Assembly: GCA_016463595.1 (NCBI GenBank)
Contig: JAEMQZ010000005.1
Location: 1-48,720 of the forward strand
Source of the DNA: Synechococcales cyanobacterium SupBloom_Metag_052
Lineage (GTDB): Bacteria; Cyanobacteriota; Cyanobacteriia; PCC-6307; Cyanobiaceae
Direction: 5' to 3'
DNA: 48,720 bases
Below are positions 19,840-30,032 of the stretch, one piece after another (within the stretch, counting starts at the first letter, position 1; every line of letters begins with the position of its first letter). Made by a program: the position numbers and the translations under genes. Under the pieces are notes generated by a model, which did not search any database, was not told the origin of the DNA, and worked only from the letters and a program-made list of their open reading frames with translations.

Positions 19840-21159
19840 TCACTGCCGCACCATGCCCTCGTAGCGCTGGGAGATCACGTAGGTCTGCACCTGCTTGGCC
19901 GTGTCAATCGCCACACCCACCAGGATCAACAAGGAGGTGGCCCCCAGGCCCTGGAAGGTTTTCACCTGGGTGGCTGATTCGACTGCCGAGGGGATGATGG
20001 CCACGGCCCCGAGGAACAGGCCCCCTAGCAGGGTGAGCCGGTTTTGCACCTTGCCGAGATAGAGGGCCGTGGCCGAACCGGGCCGCACCCCCGGCACGGC
20101 GACGCCGGAGCGCTTGAGGTTCGTGGCGATATCGATCGGATTCACCGCCAGGCTGGCGTAGAAGAAGGAAAAGCCGCAGATCAGGCCAAAGAACAGCAGG
20201 GCATAGAGCCAGGGGGTGCTGCTATTTGGGCTCAGGTAGCCAGCTGCCTTGATCAGCCAGGGAGTCTTGGTCATGTTGGCGACCGTCAGGGGCAGGAAGA
20301 CCACCGCTGAAGCGAAGATGATCGGCATCACGCCGCCGGCGTTGAGCTTCAGGGGCAGGTAGCTCTGGCGGGCGGCCAGCAGGTTGGCGCCGCCCACCTG
20401 GCGTTTGGCACTGACGATCGGGATGCGGCGGTTGCCCTCCTGCACAAAAATGATGCCAAGGATCGTGGCCAGGAACACGATCACCAGCACAACAATGCCG
20501 CCAACCGTGCTGCGGTCACCGCTTTGGGCCAGCTCGATCGTGGAGCCCAGGGCCTGGGGCAAGGTGGCAACGATGTTGACGAAGATCACCAGGGAGGCTC
20601 CCTGGCCGATGCCCCGTTCGGTGATCACCTCACTGATCCACATCACCACCATCGAACCCGTCACCAGGGCCAGGGAGGTTTGGACCACAAAGACCAGGTC
20701 GCTGCTGCCGGCCGAGGCATAGGGGCGCAGGATCAGGGCAAAAACGATGCTTTGCAGCAGGCCCCAGCCCAGGGCCACATAGCGAGTGATTTGGGCGATC
20801 TTGCGTCGTCCTGCCTCGCCCTCATTTTTTTGGAGATCCTCCAGCTGGGGCAGGGCGGCCGTGAGCAGCTGCAGGATGATCGAGGCGTTGATGAAGGGCA
20901 GGATGCCCAGGCCAAACACCCCCAGGGTGGAGATGCCGCCGCCGGTGAAGATGTCGAGGAAGCCAATCAGTTGGCCGCCCTTGGCGATGAAGTCTTGGAA
21001 GGCGAGGCGATCGATGCCGGGCACGGGGATGTAGATCCCCAGGCGCACCAGCAGCAGCAGGCCCAGGGTGACTAGCACCCGGTCGCGCAGGGCCTTGGCC
21101 TGGATCAGCTGGCTGATGATTTCCCCAGCACTGGGATTTCGGCCCCGGCTTACGAGCAT
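19840..21159 (-). CDS. secY: Protein translocase subunit SecY
   Basis: SecY is the pore of the Sec translocon in the plasma and thylakoid membranes. The ATG at 21159 gives 439 residues beginning MLVSRGRNPSAGEIISQL; ten hydrophobic helices can be traced. Family motifs include RLGIYIPVPGID, the plug region after GGQLIGFLDIFTGGG, GIGQGASLVIFVNI and the C-terminal loop RPGSATALYLGKV. It begins 110 bp after rplO, with a strong terminator hairpin in between, so its level may be set apart from the ribosomal genes upstream. Confidence 0.98.
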   Translation of the reverse strand: MLVSRGRNPSAGEIISQLIQAKALRDRVLVTLGLLLLVRLGIYIPVPGIDRLAFQDFIAKGGQLIGFLDIFTGGGISTLGVFGLGILPFINASIILQLLTAALPQLEDLQKNEGEAGRRKIAQITRYVALGWGLLQSIVFALILRPYASAGSSDLVFVVQTSLALVTGSMVVMWISEVITERGIGQGASLVIFVNIVATLPQALGSTIELAQSGDRSTVGGIVVLVIVFLATILGIIFVQEGNRRIPIVSAKRQVGGANLLAARQSYLPLKLNAGGVMPIIFASAVVFLPLTVANMTKTPWLIKAAGYLSPNSSTPWLYALLFFGLICGFSFFYASLAVNPIDIATNLKRSGVAVPGVRPGSATALYLGKVQNRLTLLGGLFLGAVAIIPSAVESATQVKTFQGLGATSLLILVGVAIDTAKQVQTYVISQRYEGMVRQ

Positions 21160-21196
21160 GGTGACGACAAGGGGAGAGGGAGAAGGGGCGGAGGCG

Positions 21197-21237
21197 AAAA
21201 AAAACCGTCTGCCCGGCCCTAGGGGCATGGCAGACGG
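21197..21237 (-). terminator. Intrinsic terminator or attenuator between rplO and secY
   Basis: On the minus strand CCGTCTGCC, a 15-nt loop that can itself pair (CCCTAGGG), and GGCAGACGG are followed by TTTTTTTT. The 9-bp perfect stem and eight T make it one of the clearest terminators in the window, 33 nt after the rplO stop and 38 nt before secY. Confidence 0.9.
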
Positions 21238-21269
21238 CAAGACCTTAGGAAAGGGCGTCCAAAGGCGGA

Positions 21270-21722
21270 TCAGTCGTTGAGGTCGCAGCTGCCGCCGGCC
21301 GCTTCGATCTTGGCCCGGGCACTGGCGGTGAAAGCCGCAGCCTGAACCGTCAGCTTGACGGCCAGTTCGCCATTGCCGAGCACCTTGAGGGGGTACTTGG
21401 GACTGGTGACGATGCCGGCCTTCACCAGGGAATCCAGGGTGACAGTACTGCCAGCCTCCAGGTCGGCCAGGTTCTCCACGTTGATCACGGTGAAGTTCTT
21501 GGGGTTGATCAGGGTGAAGTGCTTGAGCTTGGGCACGCGCCGGTAGAGGGGCATCTGGCCACCCTCAAAACCGGGGCGGGTGGGACGGCCCGAGCGGGAC
21601 TTCTGACCGCGCATACCGAAACCGCAGCTGGCTCCCTGGCCGGCGGCGATGCCGCGGCCCTTGCGGGTTTTGCGGCGACGGGACCCAGGCTGGGGCTGGA
21701 GGGATTCAAGACGAAGCGTCAT
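21270..21722 (-). CDS. rplO: 50S ribosomal protein L15
   Basis: L15 is a late assembly protein of the 50S. The 150-residue product starts [24 protein letters not shown], followed by the Gly/Arg-rich [18 protein letters not shown] and [18 protein letters not shown], all typical. It comes directly after rpsE (8 bp); rpmD (L30), which lies between them in many bacteria, is absent as in other cyanobacteria. An intrinsic terminator follows. Confidence 0.98.
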   Translation of the reverse strand: MTLRLESLQPQPGSRRRKTRKGRGIAAGQGASCGFGMRGQKSRSGRPTRPGFEGGQMPLYRRVPKLKHFTLINPKNFTVINVENLADLEAGSTVTLDSLVKAGIVTSPKYPLKVLGNGELAVKLTVQAAAFTASARAKIEAAGGSCDLND

Positions 21723-21730
21723 GGCGATTC

Positions 21731-22405
21731 TCAGGAGTAGATCTGCTCAAGGGAAATGCCCCGCTCCTTGGCGGTCTCCTTGTGGGTGCGCAGCCCCTGG
21801 AGCGCTTCCATGGCGGCGCGGGCATTGTTCAGCGGCGTTTTCGAGCCGAGGCGCTTGGCCAGCACGTTCTTGATGCCGGCGAGCTCTAGCACCGTGCGGA
21901 TCGAGCCACCCGCGATCACACCGGTACCAGGGGCAGCCGGACGGATCAGGACACTGGCGGCGCCATCGCGGCCATTGCTGAGGGTGGGGATCGAGCTGTG
22001 GCGGGTGAGGGGCACCTTGACCAGGTGCTTTTTGCCATCGGTGACGCCCTTGCGGACGGCTCCGATCACATCGCCGGCCTTGCCGACACCGACGCCGACC
22101 TGGCCGCGCTCATTGCCGACGACAACGATGGCCCGGAAGCTCATCTTTTTACCGCCCTTAACGGTTTTGGAAACCCGGCGGATTTGCACCACCCGTTCCT
22201 GCCATTCGGAGTCACGCTCCTGGCCACGGCGGTTGTCACGGCCGCGGCCGCCACCGCCGCGGCGGTCGCCGCCGCCCTTGCCTTCACCGCCACGGTTACC
22301 ACCGCCACCACCGCCACCGCGGGTCGGTTGACCCTCGGCAGCTGCGGGCACGTCGGATGCCGCCGGAATTTTGCTGGACTGGATTTGATCGTTGGTTTCG
22401 GTCAT
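21731..22405 (-). CDS. rpsE: 30S ribosomal protein S5 with Gly/Arg-rich N-terminal extension
   Basis: S5 lines the mRNA entry and affects decoding accuracy. The S5 core starts near residue 66 ([25 protein letters not shown]) and includes [13 protein letters not shown] and the C-terminal [10 protein letters not shown]. At 224 residues it is about 55 longer than E. coli S5 because residues 1-65 form an acidic head followed by a low-complexity RGG-type stretch (about 29-62). The start at 22405 has no better alternative before the core. Confidence 0.97.
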   Translation of the reverse strand: MTETNDQIQSSKIPAASDVPAAAEGQPTRGGGGGGGNRGGEGKGGGDRRGGGGRGRDNRRGQERDSEWQERVVQIRRVSKTVKGGKKMSFRAIVVVGNERGQVGVGVGKAGDVIGAVRKGVTDGKKHLVKVPLTRHSSIPTLSNGRDGAASVLIRPAAPGTGVIAGGSIRTVLELAGIKNVLAKRLGSKTPLNNARAAMEALQGLRTHKETAKERGISLEQIYS

Positions 22406-22419
22406 GGTGAGAGCAGGGA

Positions 22420-22785
22420 TCAGAACTGAAGGCCCGCTTCCCGGGCGGCGTCAGCCAGGGCCTTGACCCGGCCGTGGTACAGGTTGCCGCCTCGATCGAA
22501 GACCACCTGCTGGATGCCCTGGGCGAGGGCGCGCTGGGCGACCAGCTCCCCGACGGCCACAGAGGCATCGCAGGTGGCACCGGTTTTGACCGTGACGCGC
22601 AGATCCTTGTCGAGGGTCGACGCGGAGCAGATCGTGCTCTGGGCGTCGTCGTCGATGAGCTGGGCGTAGATGTGGTTGTTGGAGCGGAACACAGCCAGGC
22701 GTGGACGCACGGCGCTGCCATTGAGGTAGCGGCGCAGGCGACGGTGTCGCTTCTGGGTCTGCTGTTTGCGGGAGAGGGTGGCCAT
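22420..22785 (-). CDS. rplR: 50S ribosomal protein L18
   Basis: L18 binds 5S rRNA together with L5 and L25. The 121-residue product has the basic N terminus [41 protein letters not shown], and the conserved C terminus [26 protein letters not shown]. It lies between rplF and rpsE as in the standard spc operon. Confidence 0.98.
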   Translation of the reverse strand: MATLSRKQQTQKRHRRLRRYLNGSAVRPRLAVFRSNNHIYAQLIDDDAQSTICSASTLDKDLRVTVKTGATCDASVAVGELVAQRALAQGIQQVVFDRGGNLYHGRVKALADAAREAGLQF

Positions 22786-22817
22786 GGGGATGCAGGGTAA
22801 CGGCGATCAGACAGATC

Positions 22818-23357
22818 TCATTTCTTACCGGTCTTGCCGGCTTTGCGGAGAATCTTCTCGCCTTCGAACTTGATGCCCTTGCCCTTGTAGGGCTCAGGGG
22901 GACGAATGGCCCGCACCTTGGCGGCTTCGTTGCCCACAATCTCCTTGTCGGCGCCAGACACCAACACCGTGGTGTTGCCATCGACGGCGAAGGTGATGCC
23001 GGCAGGAGGATCCATCTCGACCTGATGGCTGTAACCGGCGCTGACCACCAGCTTCTTGCCCTGAACAGCAGCGCGGTAGCCCACGCCGATGATCTCGAGC
23101 TTGCGGGTGAAGCCCTGGCTCACCCCTTCGACCATGTTGGCCACAAGGGTGCGGCAGAGGCCGTGGCGCTCGCGCGAGCGGCGGTGGCTGCTGGTCGGGC
23201 TCACCACAATGGTGTTGCCGTCTTGGGCAATGCTCACCCCGTCGGGCAGGGTGCGGCTTAATTCCCCTTTGGGGCCCTTCACGGTGACAGCGAGGCCGTT
23301 GAGGCTGACGCTGACCTTATCGGGAACAGAAATTGGTGCTTTACCAATACGAGACAT
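22818..23357 (-). CDS. rplF: 50S ribosomal protein L6
   Basis: L6 lies near the factor-binding site of the 50S. The 179-residue product starts [21 protein letters not shown] and ends with the rRNA-binding signature [17 protein letters not shown] and a basic tail. Two L6 half-repeats can be traced. It is 14 bp after rpsH. Confidence 0.98.
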   Translation of the reverse strand: MSRIGKAPISVPDKVSVSLNGLAVTVKGPKGELSRTLPDGVSIAQDGNTIVVSPTSSHRRSRERHGLCRTLVANMVEGVSQGFTRKLEIIGVGYRAAVQGKKLVVSAGYSHQVEMDPPAGITFAVDGNTTVLVSGADKEIVGNEAAKVRAIRPPEPYKGKGIKFEGEKILRKAGKTGKK

Positions 23358-23371
23358 GGAAACCTCCCAGT

Positions 23372-23773
23372 TCAGTAGACATAGCAGAGCACTTCGCCGC
23401 CCACGCCCTGTTTGCGGGCGTCACGGTCGCTCATCACACCTTTGGAGGTGGAGATGATGGCCACACCGAGACCGCCCAGCACTTTGGGGAGCTGGCGGGT
23501 GTTCTTGTAAATCCGCAGGCCTGGCTTGCTCACCCGTTGCACGGAACGGATGATCGGCAGGCGGTGCTTGCCGTTGTACTTGAGACCAAGCACGAGGGTG
23601 GTCAAAACGCCTTCTCCTTCTTCGGAGATGTCGCTGATGAATCCCTCCTGCTGCAGCACTTTTGCAATGCTGCGGGCCATGCGCGAGGCAGGCACCTTGG
23701 TGGTCTGGTGGCGCTTCTCACTCGCATTGCGGATGCGAGTGAGCATGTCTGAAATTGGGTCGTGGTTGGCCAT
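23372..23773 (-). CDS. rpsH: 30S ribosomal protein S8
   Basis: S8 binds the central domain of 16S rRNA early in 30S assembly and in some bacteria represses its own operon. The 133-residue product starts [20 protein letters not shown] and ends with the conserved [26 protein letters not shown]. Position between rplE and rplF is standard. Confidence 0.98.
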   Translation of the reverse strand: MANHDPISDMLTRIRNASEKRHQTTKVPASRMARSIAKVLQQEGFISDISEEGEGVLTTLVLGLKYNGKHRLPIIRSVQRVSKPGLRIYKNTRQLPKVLGGLGVAIISTSKGVMSDRDARKQGVGGEVLCYVY

Positions 23774-23793
23774 GGGTCGGGTCCGAGGAGGGC

Positions 23794-24333
23794 TCAGTTG
23801 CTGCGGAACGGCATTCCCATCTCGCGGAGGAGGGCCCGGCCCTCTTCGTCGTTACGGGCACTGGTCACGATGGTGATGTCCATGCCCCGGATGGCGTCAA
23901 TCTTGTCGAAGGAAATCTCCGGAAAGATGATTTGCTCGCGGACACCCAGGGTGTAGTTCCCCCGGCCGTCAAAGCTTTTCGGGCTGACGCCGCGGAAGTC
24001 CCGGATGCGGGGCAGGGCCAGGTTGATCAGGCGCTCCAGGAAGGCGTACATGCGGTCGCCGCGAAGGGTGACAGCAACGCCGATTGGCATGCCGGCACGA
24101 ATCTTGAAACCAGCGATGGCTTTTTTCGCCCTGGTCACCAGGGCCTTTTGGCCGGTGATCGTGGCAATTTCCTGGATCGAGGCCTCGAGCGCCTTGGCGT
24201 TCTGGGCGGCCTCACCTAGGCCCCGGTTGATGGTGACCTTGAGCACCTTCGGGACTTCGTGGACGTTCGAGAGATTGAGATCTTTCAGCAACTTGGGCTG
24301 GATCGTCTCCCGATAGCTCTGTTTGAGGGACAT
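23794..24333 (-). CDS. rplE: 50S ribosomal protein L5
   Basis: L5 binds 5S rRNA and contacts P-site tRNA. The 179-residue product has [21 protein letters not shown], the [19 protein letters not shown] segment and the end [21 protein letters not shown] 92-bp gap separates it from rplX, longer than most in the cluster; it can form a CGCTTCTG/CAGAAGGCG stem but has no T run. Confidence 0.98.
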   Translation of the reverse strand: MSLKQSYRETIQPKLLKDLNLSNVHEVPKVLKVTINRGLGEAAQNAKALEASIQEIATITGQKALVTRAKKAIAGFKIRAGMPIGVAVTLRGDRMYAFLERLINLALPRIRDFRGVSPKSFDGRGNYTLGVREQIIFPEISFDKIDAIRGMDITIVTSARNDEEGRALLREMGMPFRSN

Positions 24334-24425
24334 GGCGGGGGGAAGGGGGTGCGCTTCTGGGCGTTGTCAGAAGGCGGACGGGATCGGGTCAGGGGATGGG
24401 GAATGGGGCAAAACGCGTGGGCTGC

Positions 24426-24782
24426 TTAAGGGAGCAGTTCACCGGTTTTCTTGAGGCGGCGCTGTTTGGTGCCGTCTGCGTTGACAACGATCTCGACGCG
24501 GCTGGCCACCTTTTTATCGGTGGAATACAGCATCACATTGGAGGCGTGCAGCGAGGCTTCCTCGGTAACGATGCGGCCTGTCTCGCCTTCTTGCGTTGGC
24601 TTGACATGGCGCGTGCGCAGGTTGATGCCCTGCACGATCAGCCGGTTTTCCGTGGGCAGGGTGCGCAGGACCTCACCGGTCTTGCCCTTGTCCTTGCCGC
24701 TGATCACTTGGACGGTGTCGCCCTTTTTGACGCGCATCTTGATGCGCGTGGTGGGCTTGGCCTTGGGGGTGGCGGTTGCCAT
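24426..24782 (-). CDS. rplX: 50S ribosomal protein L24
   Basis: L24 starts 50S assembly by binding the 5' end of 23S rRNA. The KOW motif is in [21 protein letters not shown], followed by [20 protein letters not shown]. The 118-residue product has a short Thr/Lys-rich N terminus before the KOW motif. It starts 2 bp after the rplN stop. Confidence 0.98.
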   Translation of the reverse strand: MATATPKAKPTTRIKMRVKKGDTVQVISGKDKGKTGEVLRTLPTENRLIVQGINLRTRHVKPTQEGETGRIVTEEASLHASNVMLYSTDKKVASRVEIVVNADGTKQRRLKKTGELLP

Positions 24783-24784
24783 GG

Positions 24785-25150
24785 TCAGATCACCTCCGGA
24801 GCGAGGGACACGATCTTGGTGAAGTTCCGCTCCCGCAGTTCACGGGCGACGGGACCGAACACGCGGGTGCCCTTGGGGTTGTTGTCGTTGCCCAGGATCA
24901 CGGCGGCGTTGTCGTCAAACCGGATCGAGTTGCCGGTGTCGCGGCGCAGGGTGGCGCGGGTGCGCACCACAACGGCCTTGACTACATCGGACTTCTTGAC
25001 GCCCATGTTGGGCATGGCGTCCTTGACGGCGGCCACAATCACATCACCGACGTGGGCATAACGCCGGTTGGTGCCGAGCACCCGGATGCATTGGATGCGC
25101 TTGGCGCCGCTGTTGTCAGCGACGTTTAGGTAGGTTTCCTGCTGAATCAT
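24785..25150 (-). CDS. rplN: 50S ribosomal protein L14
   Basis: L14 forms an inter-subunit bridge with 16S rRNA and contacts L19. The ATG at 25150 gives 121 residues starting [19 protein letters not shown], the family N terminus; the longer open frame upstream is not conserved. The end [26 protein letters not shown] is typical. Followed closely by rplX. Confidence 0.99.
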   Translation of the reverse strand: MIQQETYLNVADNSGAKRIQCIRVLGTNRRYAHVGDVIVAAVKDAMPNMGVKKSDVVKAVVVRTRATLRRDTGNSIRFDDNAAVILGNDNNPKGTRVFGPVARELRERNFTKIVSLAPEVI

Positions 25151-25163
25151 CGGTTGGGACTCC

Positions 25164-25415
25164 TCAGCTGGCGCTGGATGGGGACAGGATTTCAGCCACG
25201 GCCCAACGTTTGGTGCGGCTGAGGGGACGGGTTTCGGTAATGCGAACCCGGTCACCCACGCGGCAGGAATTCTCCTCGTCGTGGGCTTTGTAGCGGGTGG
25301 TGCGGCTGACGGTCTTTTGATAGATGGGATGGGGGAAGCGGTTTTCGACCGCCACTACCACCGTTTTTTCCATCTTGTCGCTGACGACGGTGCCGACCCT
25401 TTCCTTGAGTGCCAT
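25164..25415 (-). CDS. rpsQ: 30S ribosomal protein S17
   Basis: S17 is a primary 16S rRNA-binding protein. The 83-residue product starts [23 protein letters not shown] and has the conserved [19 protein letters not shown]. It sits between rpmC and rplN, in standard order. Confidence 0.98.
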   Translation of the reverse strand: MALKERVGTVVSDKMEKTVVVAVENRFPHPIYQKTVSRTTRYKAHDEENSCRVGDRVRITETRPLSRTKRWAVAEILSPSSAS

Positions 25416-25432
25416 GGCGTTTCAGTGGGGGT

Positions 25433-25645
25433 TCAGGAGGCGACGGTGGCGCGGCTGCGCTCCGTTTTCACCGTCATCAATTGGGCCAGCCGGATGCGGG
25501 CAGCTTTGAAACGGTGGGGTTTTTCGAGCCGGCGGGTGGCCTGCTCGAAGCGCAAGGTGAACAGTTCGCGGCGGATGCCATCGATCTGATCATTGATCTC
25601 GCCGTCGGTGAGCTTGCGGGCCTCGGCGATGTCGGGACGGGCCAT
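25433..25645 (-). CDS. rpmC: 50S ribosomal protein L29
   Basis: L29 is near the tunnel exit and helps dock trigger factor and SRP. The 70-residue product is mostly helical, with the core [29 protein letters not shown]. It begins 2 bp after the rplP stop. Confidence 0.96.
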   Translation of the reverse strand: MARPDIAEARKLTDGEINDQIDGIRRELFTLRFEQATRRLEKPHRFKAARIRLAQLMTVKTERSRATVAS

Positions 25646-25647
25646 GG

Positions 25648-26124
25648 TCAGGACTCCACGGTGACGGCGGCTTCTGGGCTGGCCTTGACGGCAGCACCAG
25701 AGGGAGCCTGGTCGGCCAGGCTCAGGAACTTGGTCTTGATCGGCAGTTTGAACTGGGCCAGACGCATGGCCTCCTTGGCGATTTCGGGGGTGAGTTCGGC
25801 ACCACCCATCTCAAAGAGGATGCGACCGGGCTTGACCACGGCCACCCAGAACTCTGGGTTGCCCTTACCAGAGCCCATCCGGGTTTCGGCCGCGCGCATG
25901 GTGACGGGCTTGTCCGGGAAGATCCGGATCCAGATCTGGCCGCCCCGCTTGACGTAGCGGCTCATGGCCCGACGGCTGGCTTCAATTTGGCGGGAGGTGA
26001 TCCAGCCACATTCTTGGGCCTGAAGCGCATACTCACCGAAGGCAATCGTGGCGCCCCGGGTGGCGACGCCGCGCATGCGGCCCCGCTGCTGTTTGCGAAA
26101 ATTGACTCTTTTAGGACTTAGCAT
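25648..26124 (-). CDS. rplP: 50S ribosomal protein L16
   Basis: L16 organises the A-site region of the 50S. The 158-residue product starts [19 protein letters not shown] and contains [17 protein letters not shown]-type sequence ([19 protein letters not shown]) and [21 protein letters not shown]. It is about 20 residues longer than usual through an Ala/Ser-rich C-terminal tail. The region before the start is unusually AT-rich for this cluster. Confidence 0.98.
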   Translation of the reverse strand: MLSPKRVNFRKQQRGRMRGVATRGATIAFGEYALQAQECGWITSRQIEASRRAMSRYVKRGGQIWIRIFPDKPVTMRAAETRMGSGKGNPEFWVAVVKPGRILFEMGGAELTPEIAKEAMRLAQFKLPIKTKFLSLADQAPSGAAVKASPEAAVTVES

Positions 26125-26140
26125 AATTTAGATTTCCTGA

Positions 26141-26869
26141 TCACTCCTCGTTGGAGCGGTCTTCGAACTGTTGGGGCCGCCGATTCGCGCGCCGCTTGGG
26201 TGAAACACCCACCGGCTGCTTGTCGGATTGCCCTGGCAGCACTTCGCCCTTAAACACCCAGACCTTGATGCCCAGGACGCCATAGGTGGTTGTGGCCACC
26301 TTGGTGGCGTAGTCGATGTCGGCCCGCAGGGTATGCAGGGGAACACGACCTTCGCGGGTCCATTCGGTCCGGGCGATCTCGGCGCCGTTGAGGCGACCGC
26401 TCACTTGGATTTTGAGGCCAAGCACGCCAGCCCGTTGGGCCCGCTGCACGGTCATGCGCATGACCCGTCGGAAGGCCACCCGCTTTTCCAATTGCTGGGC
26501 GATGTATTCGGCCAGCAGGAAGGCGTCGGCGTCGACGCGCTCCACTTCGACCACGTTGATGCGCACCTGACGGTTGCGATCGCCAATGGTCGTTTGGATA
26601 CCGGTGCGGAGGTCCTCAATGCCGGTGCCTTGGCGGCCGACAAGCACGCCTGGGCGGGCGGTCTTGAGTTCCACTTCAAGCTGGTCGGCCTTACGGGCAA
26701 TCAGCACGTCGCTGATGCCAGCGGCGCCGTATTTCTTGTGGATGAACTTGCGGATCCGGTCGTCCTCTTGGAGGAGGGTCGGATACGTTTTGCTGGGTGC
26801 ATACCAGCGGGACCGGTGTTCCTGGGTGATCCCCAGGCGCAGTCCGGTTGGATGGATCTTGTGTCCCAT
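26141..26869 (-). CDS. rpsC: 30S ribosomal protein S3
   Basis: S3 lies at the mRNA entry and has a KH domain. The ATG at 26869 gives 242 residues starting [18 protein letters not shown]. The KH region includes [14 protein letters not shown], and the C-terminal domain has [10 protein letters not shown]-type sequence ([14 protein letters not shown]) followed by a basic tail. Standard position between rplV and rplP. Confidence 0.99.
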   Translation of the reverse strand: MGHKIHPTGLRLGITQEHRSRWYAPSKTYPTLLQEDDRIRKFIHKKYGAAGISDVLIARKADQLEVELKTARPGVLVGRQGTGIEDLRTGIQTTIGDRNRQVRINVVEVERVDADAFLLAEYIAQQLEKRVAFRRVMRMTVQRAQRAGVLGLKIQVSGRLNGAEIARTEWTREGRVPLHTLRADIDYATKVATTTYGVLGIKVWVFKGEVLPGQSDKQPVGVSPKRRANRRPQQFEDRSNEE

Positions 26870-26888
26870 CGGTCGGTGTCCTCGGGGG

Positions 26889-27242
26889 TCAGGCGGAAGG
26901 GGCCACAGCAATGCTGATGTGGCAGGTCTGTTTTTTGATCGCGTAGGCGCGACCCTGGGCGCGGGGCCGGAAGCGCTTCAGGGACGGACCCATGTCAGCG
27001 CTAGCGGTGGTGATCACCAGGGAGGACGGATCCAGGCCCATGTTGTGTTCAGCGTTGGCCACGGCCGAACGCAGCACCTTGGTGATGGGTCCGGTGGAGC
27101 GGTAGGGCATGAACTCCAGCATGATCAAGGCGTCCCGATAGGTCCGACCACGGATCTGGTCGAGCACGCGACGGACCTTTGACACGGAGCCTCGGATGAA
27201 GCGCCCGTGGGCGAGTGCCTGGGTGGGGGGTGGGTTGGCCAT
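26889..27242 (-). CDS. rplV: 50S ribosomal protein L22
   Basis: L22 has a long hairpin that lines the peptide exit tunnel. The 117-residue product contains [21 protein letters not shown], the core [22 protein letters not shown] and the tunnel hairpin [20 protein letters not shown]. It begins 3 bp after rpsS. Confidence 0.98.
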   Translation of the reverse strand: MANPPPTQALAHGRFIRGSVSKVRRVLDQIRGRTYRDALIMLEFMPYRSTGPITKVLRSAVANAEHNMGLDPSSLVITTASADMGPSLKRFRPRAQGRAYAIKKQTCHISIAVAPSA

Positions 27243-27245
27243 GTC

Positions 27246-27521
27246 CTAGCGACCTCCTTTCTTGTCCTTGATGTGGCCTCGGAAGGTACGCGTGGGCGCG
27301 AATTCTCCGAGTTTGTGGCCCACCATCTGTTCCGTCACGTAGACGGGGAGATGGGCCTTGCCGTTATGGACGGCAATGGTGTGACCGATCATCATCGGCA
27401 GGATCGTGGAAGCCCGCGACCAAGTCTTGATGACGGATTTGTCTTCGGTGGCGTTTTGCTTTTCAACCTTGCGAAGCAGGCTGTCAGCAACAAACGGACC
27501 TTTTTTGAGTGAACGTCCCAT
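27246..27521 (-). CDS. rpsS: 30S ribosomal protein S19
   Basis: S19 is in the 30S head and pairs with S13. The 91-residue product starts [20 protein letters not shown] and has the conserved [10 protein letters not shown]-type segment, [29 protein letters not shown] and a basic end. Standard position after rplB. Confidence 0.99.
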   Translation of the reverse strand: MGRSLKKGPFVADSLLRKVEKQNATEDKSVIKTWSRASTILPMMIGHTIAVHNGKAHLPVYVTEQMVGHKLGEFAPTRTFRGHIKDKKGGR

Positions 27522-27556
27522 GGTGGTTTAAGCGAAAAGCAAAGCGGTGTGGTTCA

Positions 27557-28420
27557 TCAGGAATCGCGTCCGCCACGGCTCCGCTTGGAGGTGCGGCGAC
27601 GTTTCCGGAGCACAAACCGATTGCTGGGTTTGTTCCGCTTACGGGTCTTGTATCCCAGGGCCGGTTTGCCCCAGGGGGTGACGGGACCCGCCCGACCGAT
27701 CGGTGCCCGACCCTCGCCACCACCGTGGGGGTGATCGCAGGGGTTCATCACACTGCCGCGCACTTCGGGGCGGCGTCCGAGCCAGCGTTTGCGGCCGGCT
27801 TTGCCGAGGCTGGTGTTACGCACCTCGGCGTTGCCCACTTCACCCAGGGTGGCGTAGCACTCGCGGCGAACGAGGCGCACCTCGGTGGAGGGCAGCTTGA
27901 GGGCGACGTAATCGCCTTCCTTGGCCATTACCTGGGCGCTGGCGCCGGCGGTGCGCACCATTTGGCCGCCGCGGCCGGCGTAGAGCTCAACGTTGTGAAC
28001 GTTGGAGCCCAGGGGAATGGACGAGAGCGGCAGGGCGTTGCCGGTTTCGATCGGTGACTCCGGGCCGGAGACCACGGTTTGACCGACTTCGATCCCAGCC
28101 GGAGCCAGGATGTAGCGCTTCTCGCCATCGGAGTAGAAGAGCAGGGCCAGGCGGGCGTTGCGGTGCGGGTCGTAGTGGATTGCGGCGACGCGAGCCACTA
28201 CATCGTGCTTATCGCGACGGAAGTCGACGATGCGATAGAGGCGCTTGTGGCCGCCACCCCTGTGGCGGCAGGTGATCACACCGCGGTTGTTGCGGCCCTT
28301 GCGGCGGTGTTTGGCGACCACCAGGCTGCGTTCCGGACGCCGCTCAGTGACTTCACTGAAGTCGCTGGCGACCCGGGTGCGGGTGCCTGGGGTAATTGGG
28401 CGGTACTTACGGATTCCCAT
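27557..28420 (-). CDS. rplB: 50S ribosomal protein L2
   Basis: L2 is needed for subunit joining and peptidyl transferase activity. The 287-residue product has [18 protein letters not shown] in the N-terminal domain, and the catalytic-region signature [18 protein letters not shown] near the C terminus containing the conserved His. It lies between rplW and rpsS, as usual. Confidence 0.99.
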   Translation of the reverse strand: MGIRKYRPITPGTRTRVASDFSEVTERRPERSLVVAKHRRKGRNNRGVITCRHRGGGHKRLYRIVDFRRDKHDVVARVAAIHYDPHRNARLALLFYSDGEKRYILAPAGIEVGQTVVSGPESPIETGNALPLSSIPLGSNVHNVELYAGRGGQMVRTAGASAQVMAKEGDYVALKLPSTEVRLVRRECYATLGEVGNAEVRNTSLGKAGRKRWLGRRPEVRGSVMNPCDHPHGGGEGRAPIGRAGPVTPWGKPALGYKTRKRNKPSNRFVLRKRRRTSKRSRGGRDS

Positions 28421-28435
28421 GTCGGTTCAGACCCC

Positions 28436-28738
28436 TCAGGCCTCGGGGAAGAGCTGGATGGCGTTGCCCACGGCTAGGCGCACCACGGCCTTTTTCACCT
28501 GGGCACGCTTGCCGGCGAAACGGCCGACGCGACGGCTGCGACGCGGCGGATTCATGGTGCTGATGCCGACGACCTTGACGTCGAACAGCTGTTCAACGGC
28601 GGCCTTGATGTCGGGTTTGGCAGCCCGGTGGTCCACCTCGAAGGTGTACTGGTTCTGCTCAATGGCCCGGGTGGCCTTCTCGGTGATCAGCGGCCGGCGG
28701 ATCACATCCGCAAGCCGGCCTGCAAAACGTTCAGTCAT
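28436..28738 (-). CDS. rplW: 50S ribosomal protein L23
   Basis: L23 sits at the tunnel exit and is the main docking site for trigger factor and SRP. The 100-residue product has [22 protein letters not shown] and the loop [24 protein letters not shown]. Its start overlaps the rplD stop by 8 bp, which suggests translational coupling. Confidence 0.98.
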   Translation of the reverse strand: MTERFAGRLADVIRRPLITEKATRAIEQNQYTFEVDHRAAKPDIKAAVEQLFDVKVVGISTMNPPRRSRRVGRFAGKRAQVKKAVVRLAVGNAIQLFPEA

Positions 28739-29366
28739 CGCCGTAGACCTCCTGAATCTTCGCGAGTGCTTCGTCGCTCACCACCAGCGAACTGGCGTGG
28801 AGCAGGTCAAACACGTTGAGCTGATCGGCGGCGATCAGTTTGACTTTCTCGAGGTTGCGCACCGAGAGGCGCACCACATCGCTGGGGGTATCGAGCACCA
28901 GCAATACCTTGGTGCCTTCGGCGATGCCGAGGCGGCCGAGGCCAGCGAGGATTTCCTTGGTTTTAGGAGCGGTGAGGCCCTCGGCAAAACCCTTCACCAC
29001 CACGAGGTCAGCGCCGCGGCTCATTAGGGCCGTGCGCAGGGCCAGGCGACGTTCCTTGCGGTTCATCCCCAGGGTGTAGCTGCGGGGTTTGGGACCGAAC
29101 ACCACACCACCGCCGGGACGGAGGGGGGTGCGGATCGAGCCCTGACGGGCGCGACCGGTGCCTTTTTGCTTGTAGGGCTTACGACCACCACCGGCCACTT
29201 CGGCCCGGGTGAGCGTGCTGGCCGTGCCCTGGCGGGCATTGGCGAGTTGCCGAACGATGGCGCGATGCACCAGAGCGTTGGCAGTTGTTTCCTTGGCGAC
29301 TTTCAGATCAAGGCTGGCCTTGCCGGCTTCCTTGCCCTGCCAATCGCGGACGACACAGTTGACCAT
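28731..29366 (-). CDS. rplD: 50S ribosomal protein L4
   Basis: L4 has a globular part and a tunnel-lining loop, and in several bacteria represses the S10 operon. The 211-residue product includes [50 protein letters not shown] (the loop region) and a Rossmann-like C-terminal half. Overlaps rplW by 8 bp. Confidence 0.98.
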   Translation of the reverse strand: MVNCVVRDWQGKEAGKASLDLKVAKETTANALVHRAIVRQLANARQGTASTLTRAEVAGGGRKPYKQKGTGRARQGSIRTPLRPGGGVVFGPKPRSYTLGMNRKERRLALRTALMSRGADLVVVKGFAEGLTAPKTKEILAGLGRLGIAEGTKVLLVLDTPSDVVRLSVRNLEKVKLIAADQLNVFDLLHASSLVVSDEALAKIQEVYGDD

Positions 29367-29384
29367 GGCTTACTTACGTCCTCC

Positions 29385-30032
29385 TCAATTCGCGGCTTTG
29401 AAGCCAACCCGTCTAGCGGGGAGGATGTTGAGCAGGGAGCCGGGTTTCCCCGGCACCGAGCCCTTCACCACCAGCAGGTTGCGTTCGGTGTCCACCTTGA
29501 GGATGACCAGGCCCTTGGTGGTGATTTGTTTGCCGCCGTAGCGGCCGGCCATGCGCTTGCCGGGGTAGACGCGACCGGGGGTCGTGCCTGCGCCGATCGA
29601 ACCCGGTTCGCGGTGGTTCTTCGAACCGTGGCTCATCGGGCCCCGGCTGAAGCCGTGGCGCTTCTGCAGGCCCGCAAAACCGCGGCCCATGGTGTCGCCG
29701 CTCACATCAACCTTCTGTCCGGCTTCAAAGTCGGAGACGGTGATGCTGCTGCCCAGCGAAAGGCCCTCAACGCTGTCAACGCGGTATTCGCGTAGGTGGC
29801 GCAGGGGCTCTTCGCCTGACTTGGCTAGGTGGCCCGCAGCCGGCTTATTCACGAGCTTGACGCGAATGTCACCGAAGCCCAGCTGCACGGCGGTGTAACC
29901 GTCGGTGCTGGTGGACTTGAGCTGGGTAATGCGGCAGGGACCCGCCTCGATCACGGTGACCGGGATGGATTTGCCTGTGTCGTCGAAGAATTGGGACATG
30001 CCCAATTTCTTCCCAAGAATGCCGATGGACAT
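29385..30032 (-). CDS. rplC: 50S ribosomal protein L3
   Basis: L3 binds near the peptidyl transferase centre and starts 50S assembly. The ATG at 30032 gives 215 residues starting [16 protein letters not shown]; an upstream start at 30062 is unlikely. The family signature [29 protein letters not shown] is present. It is the first gene of the cluster here; rpsJ (S10) is not upstream, as in other cyanobacteria where it lies with the str genes. Confidence 0.98.
   Translation of the reverse strand: MSIGILGKKLGMSQFFDDTGKSIPVTVIEAGPCRITQLKSTSTDGYTAVQLGFGDIRVKLVNKPAAGHLAKSGEEPLRHLREYRVDSVEGLSLGSSITVSDFEAGQKVDVSGDTMGRGFAGLQKRHGFSRGPMSHGSKNHREPGSIGAGTTPGRVYPGKRMAGRYGGKQITTKGLVILKVDTERNLLVVKGSVPGKPGSLLNILPARRVGFKAAN

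Noticed and set aside
24334-24425. A stem (CGCTTCTG/CAGAAGGCG) in the rplE-rplX gap considered as a terminator.
   Set aside because: It is imperfect and no T run follows on either strand.
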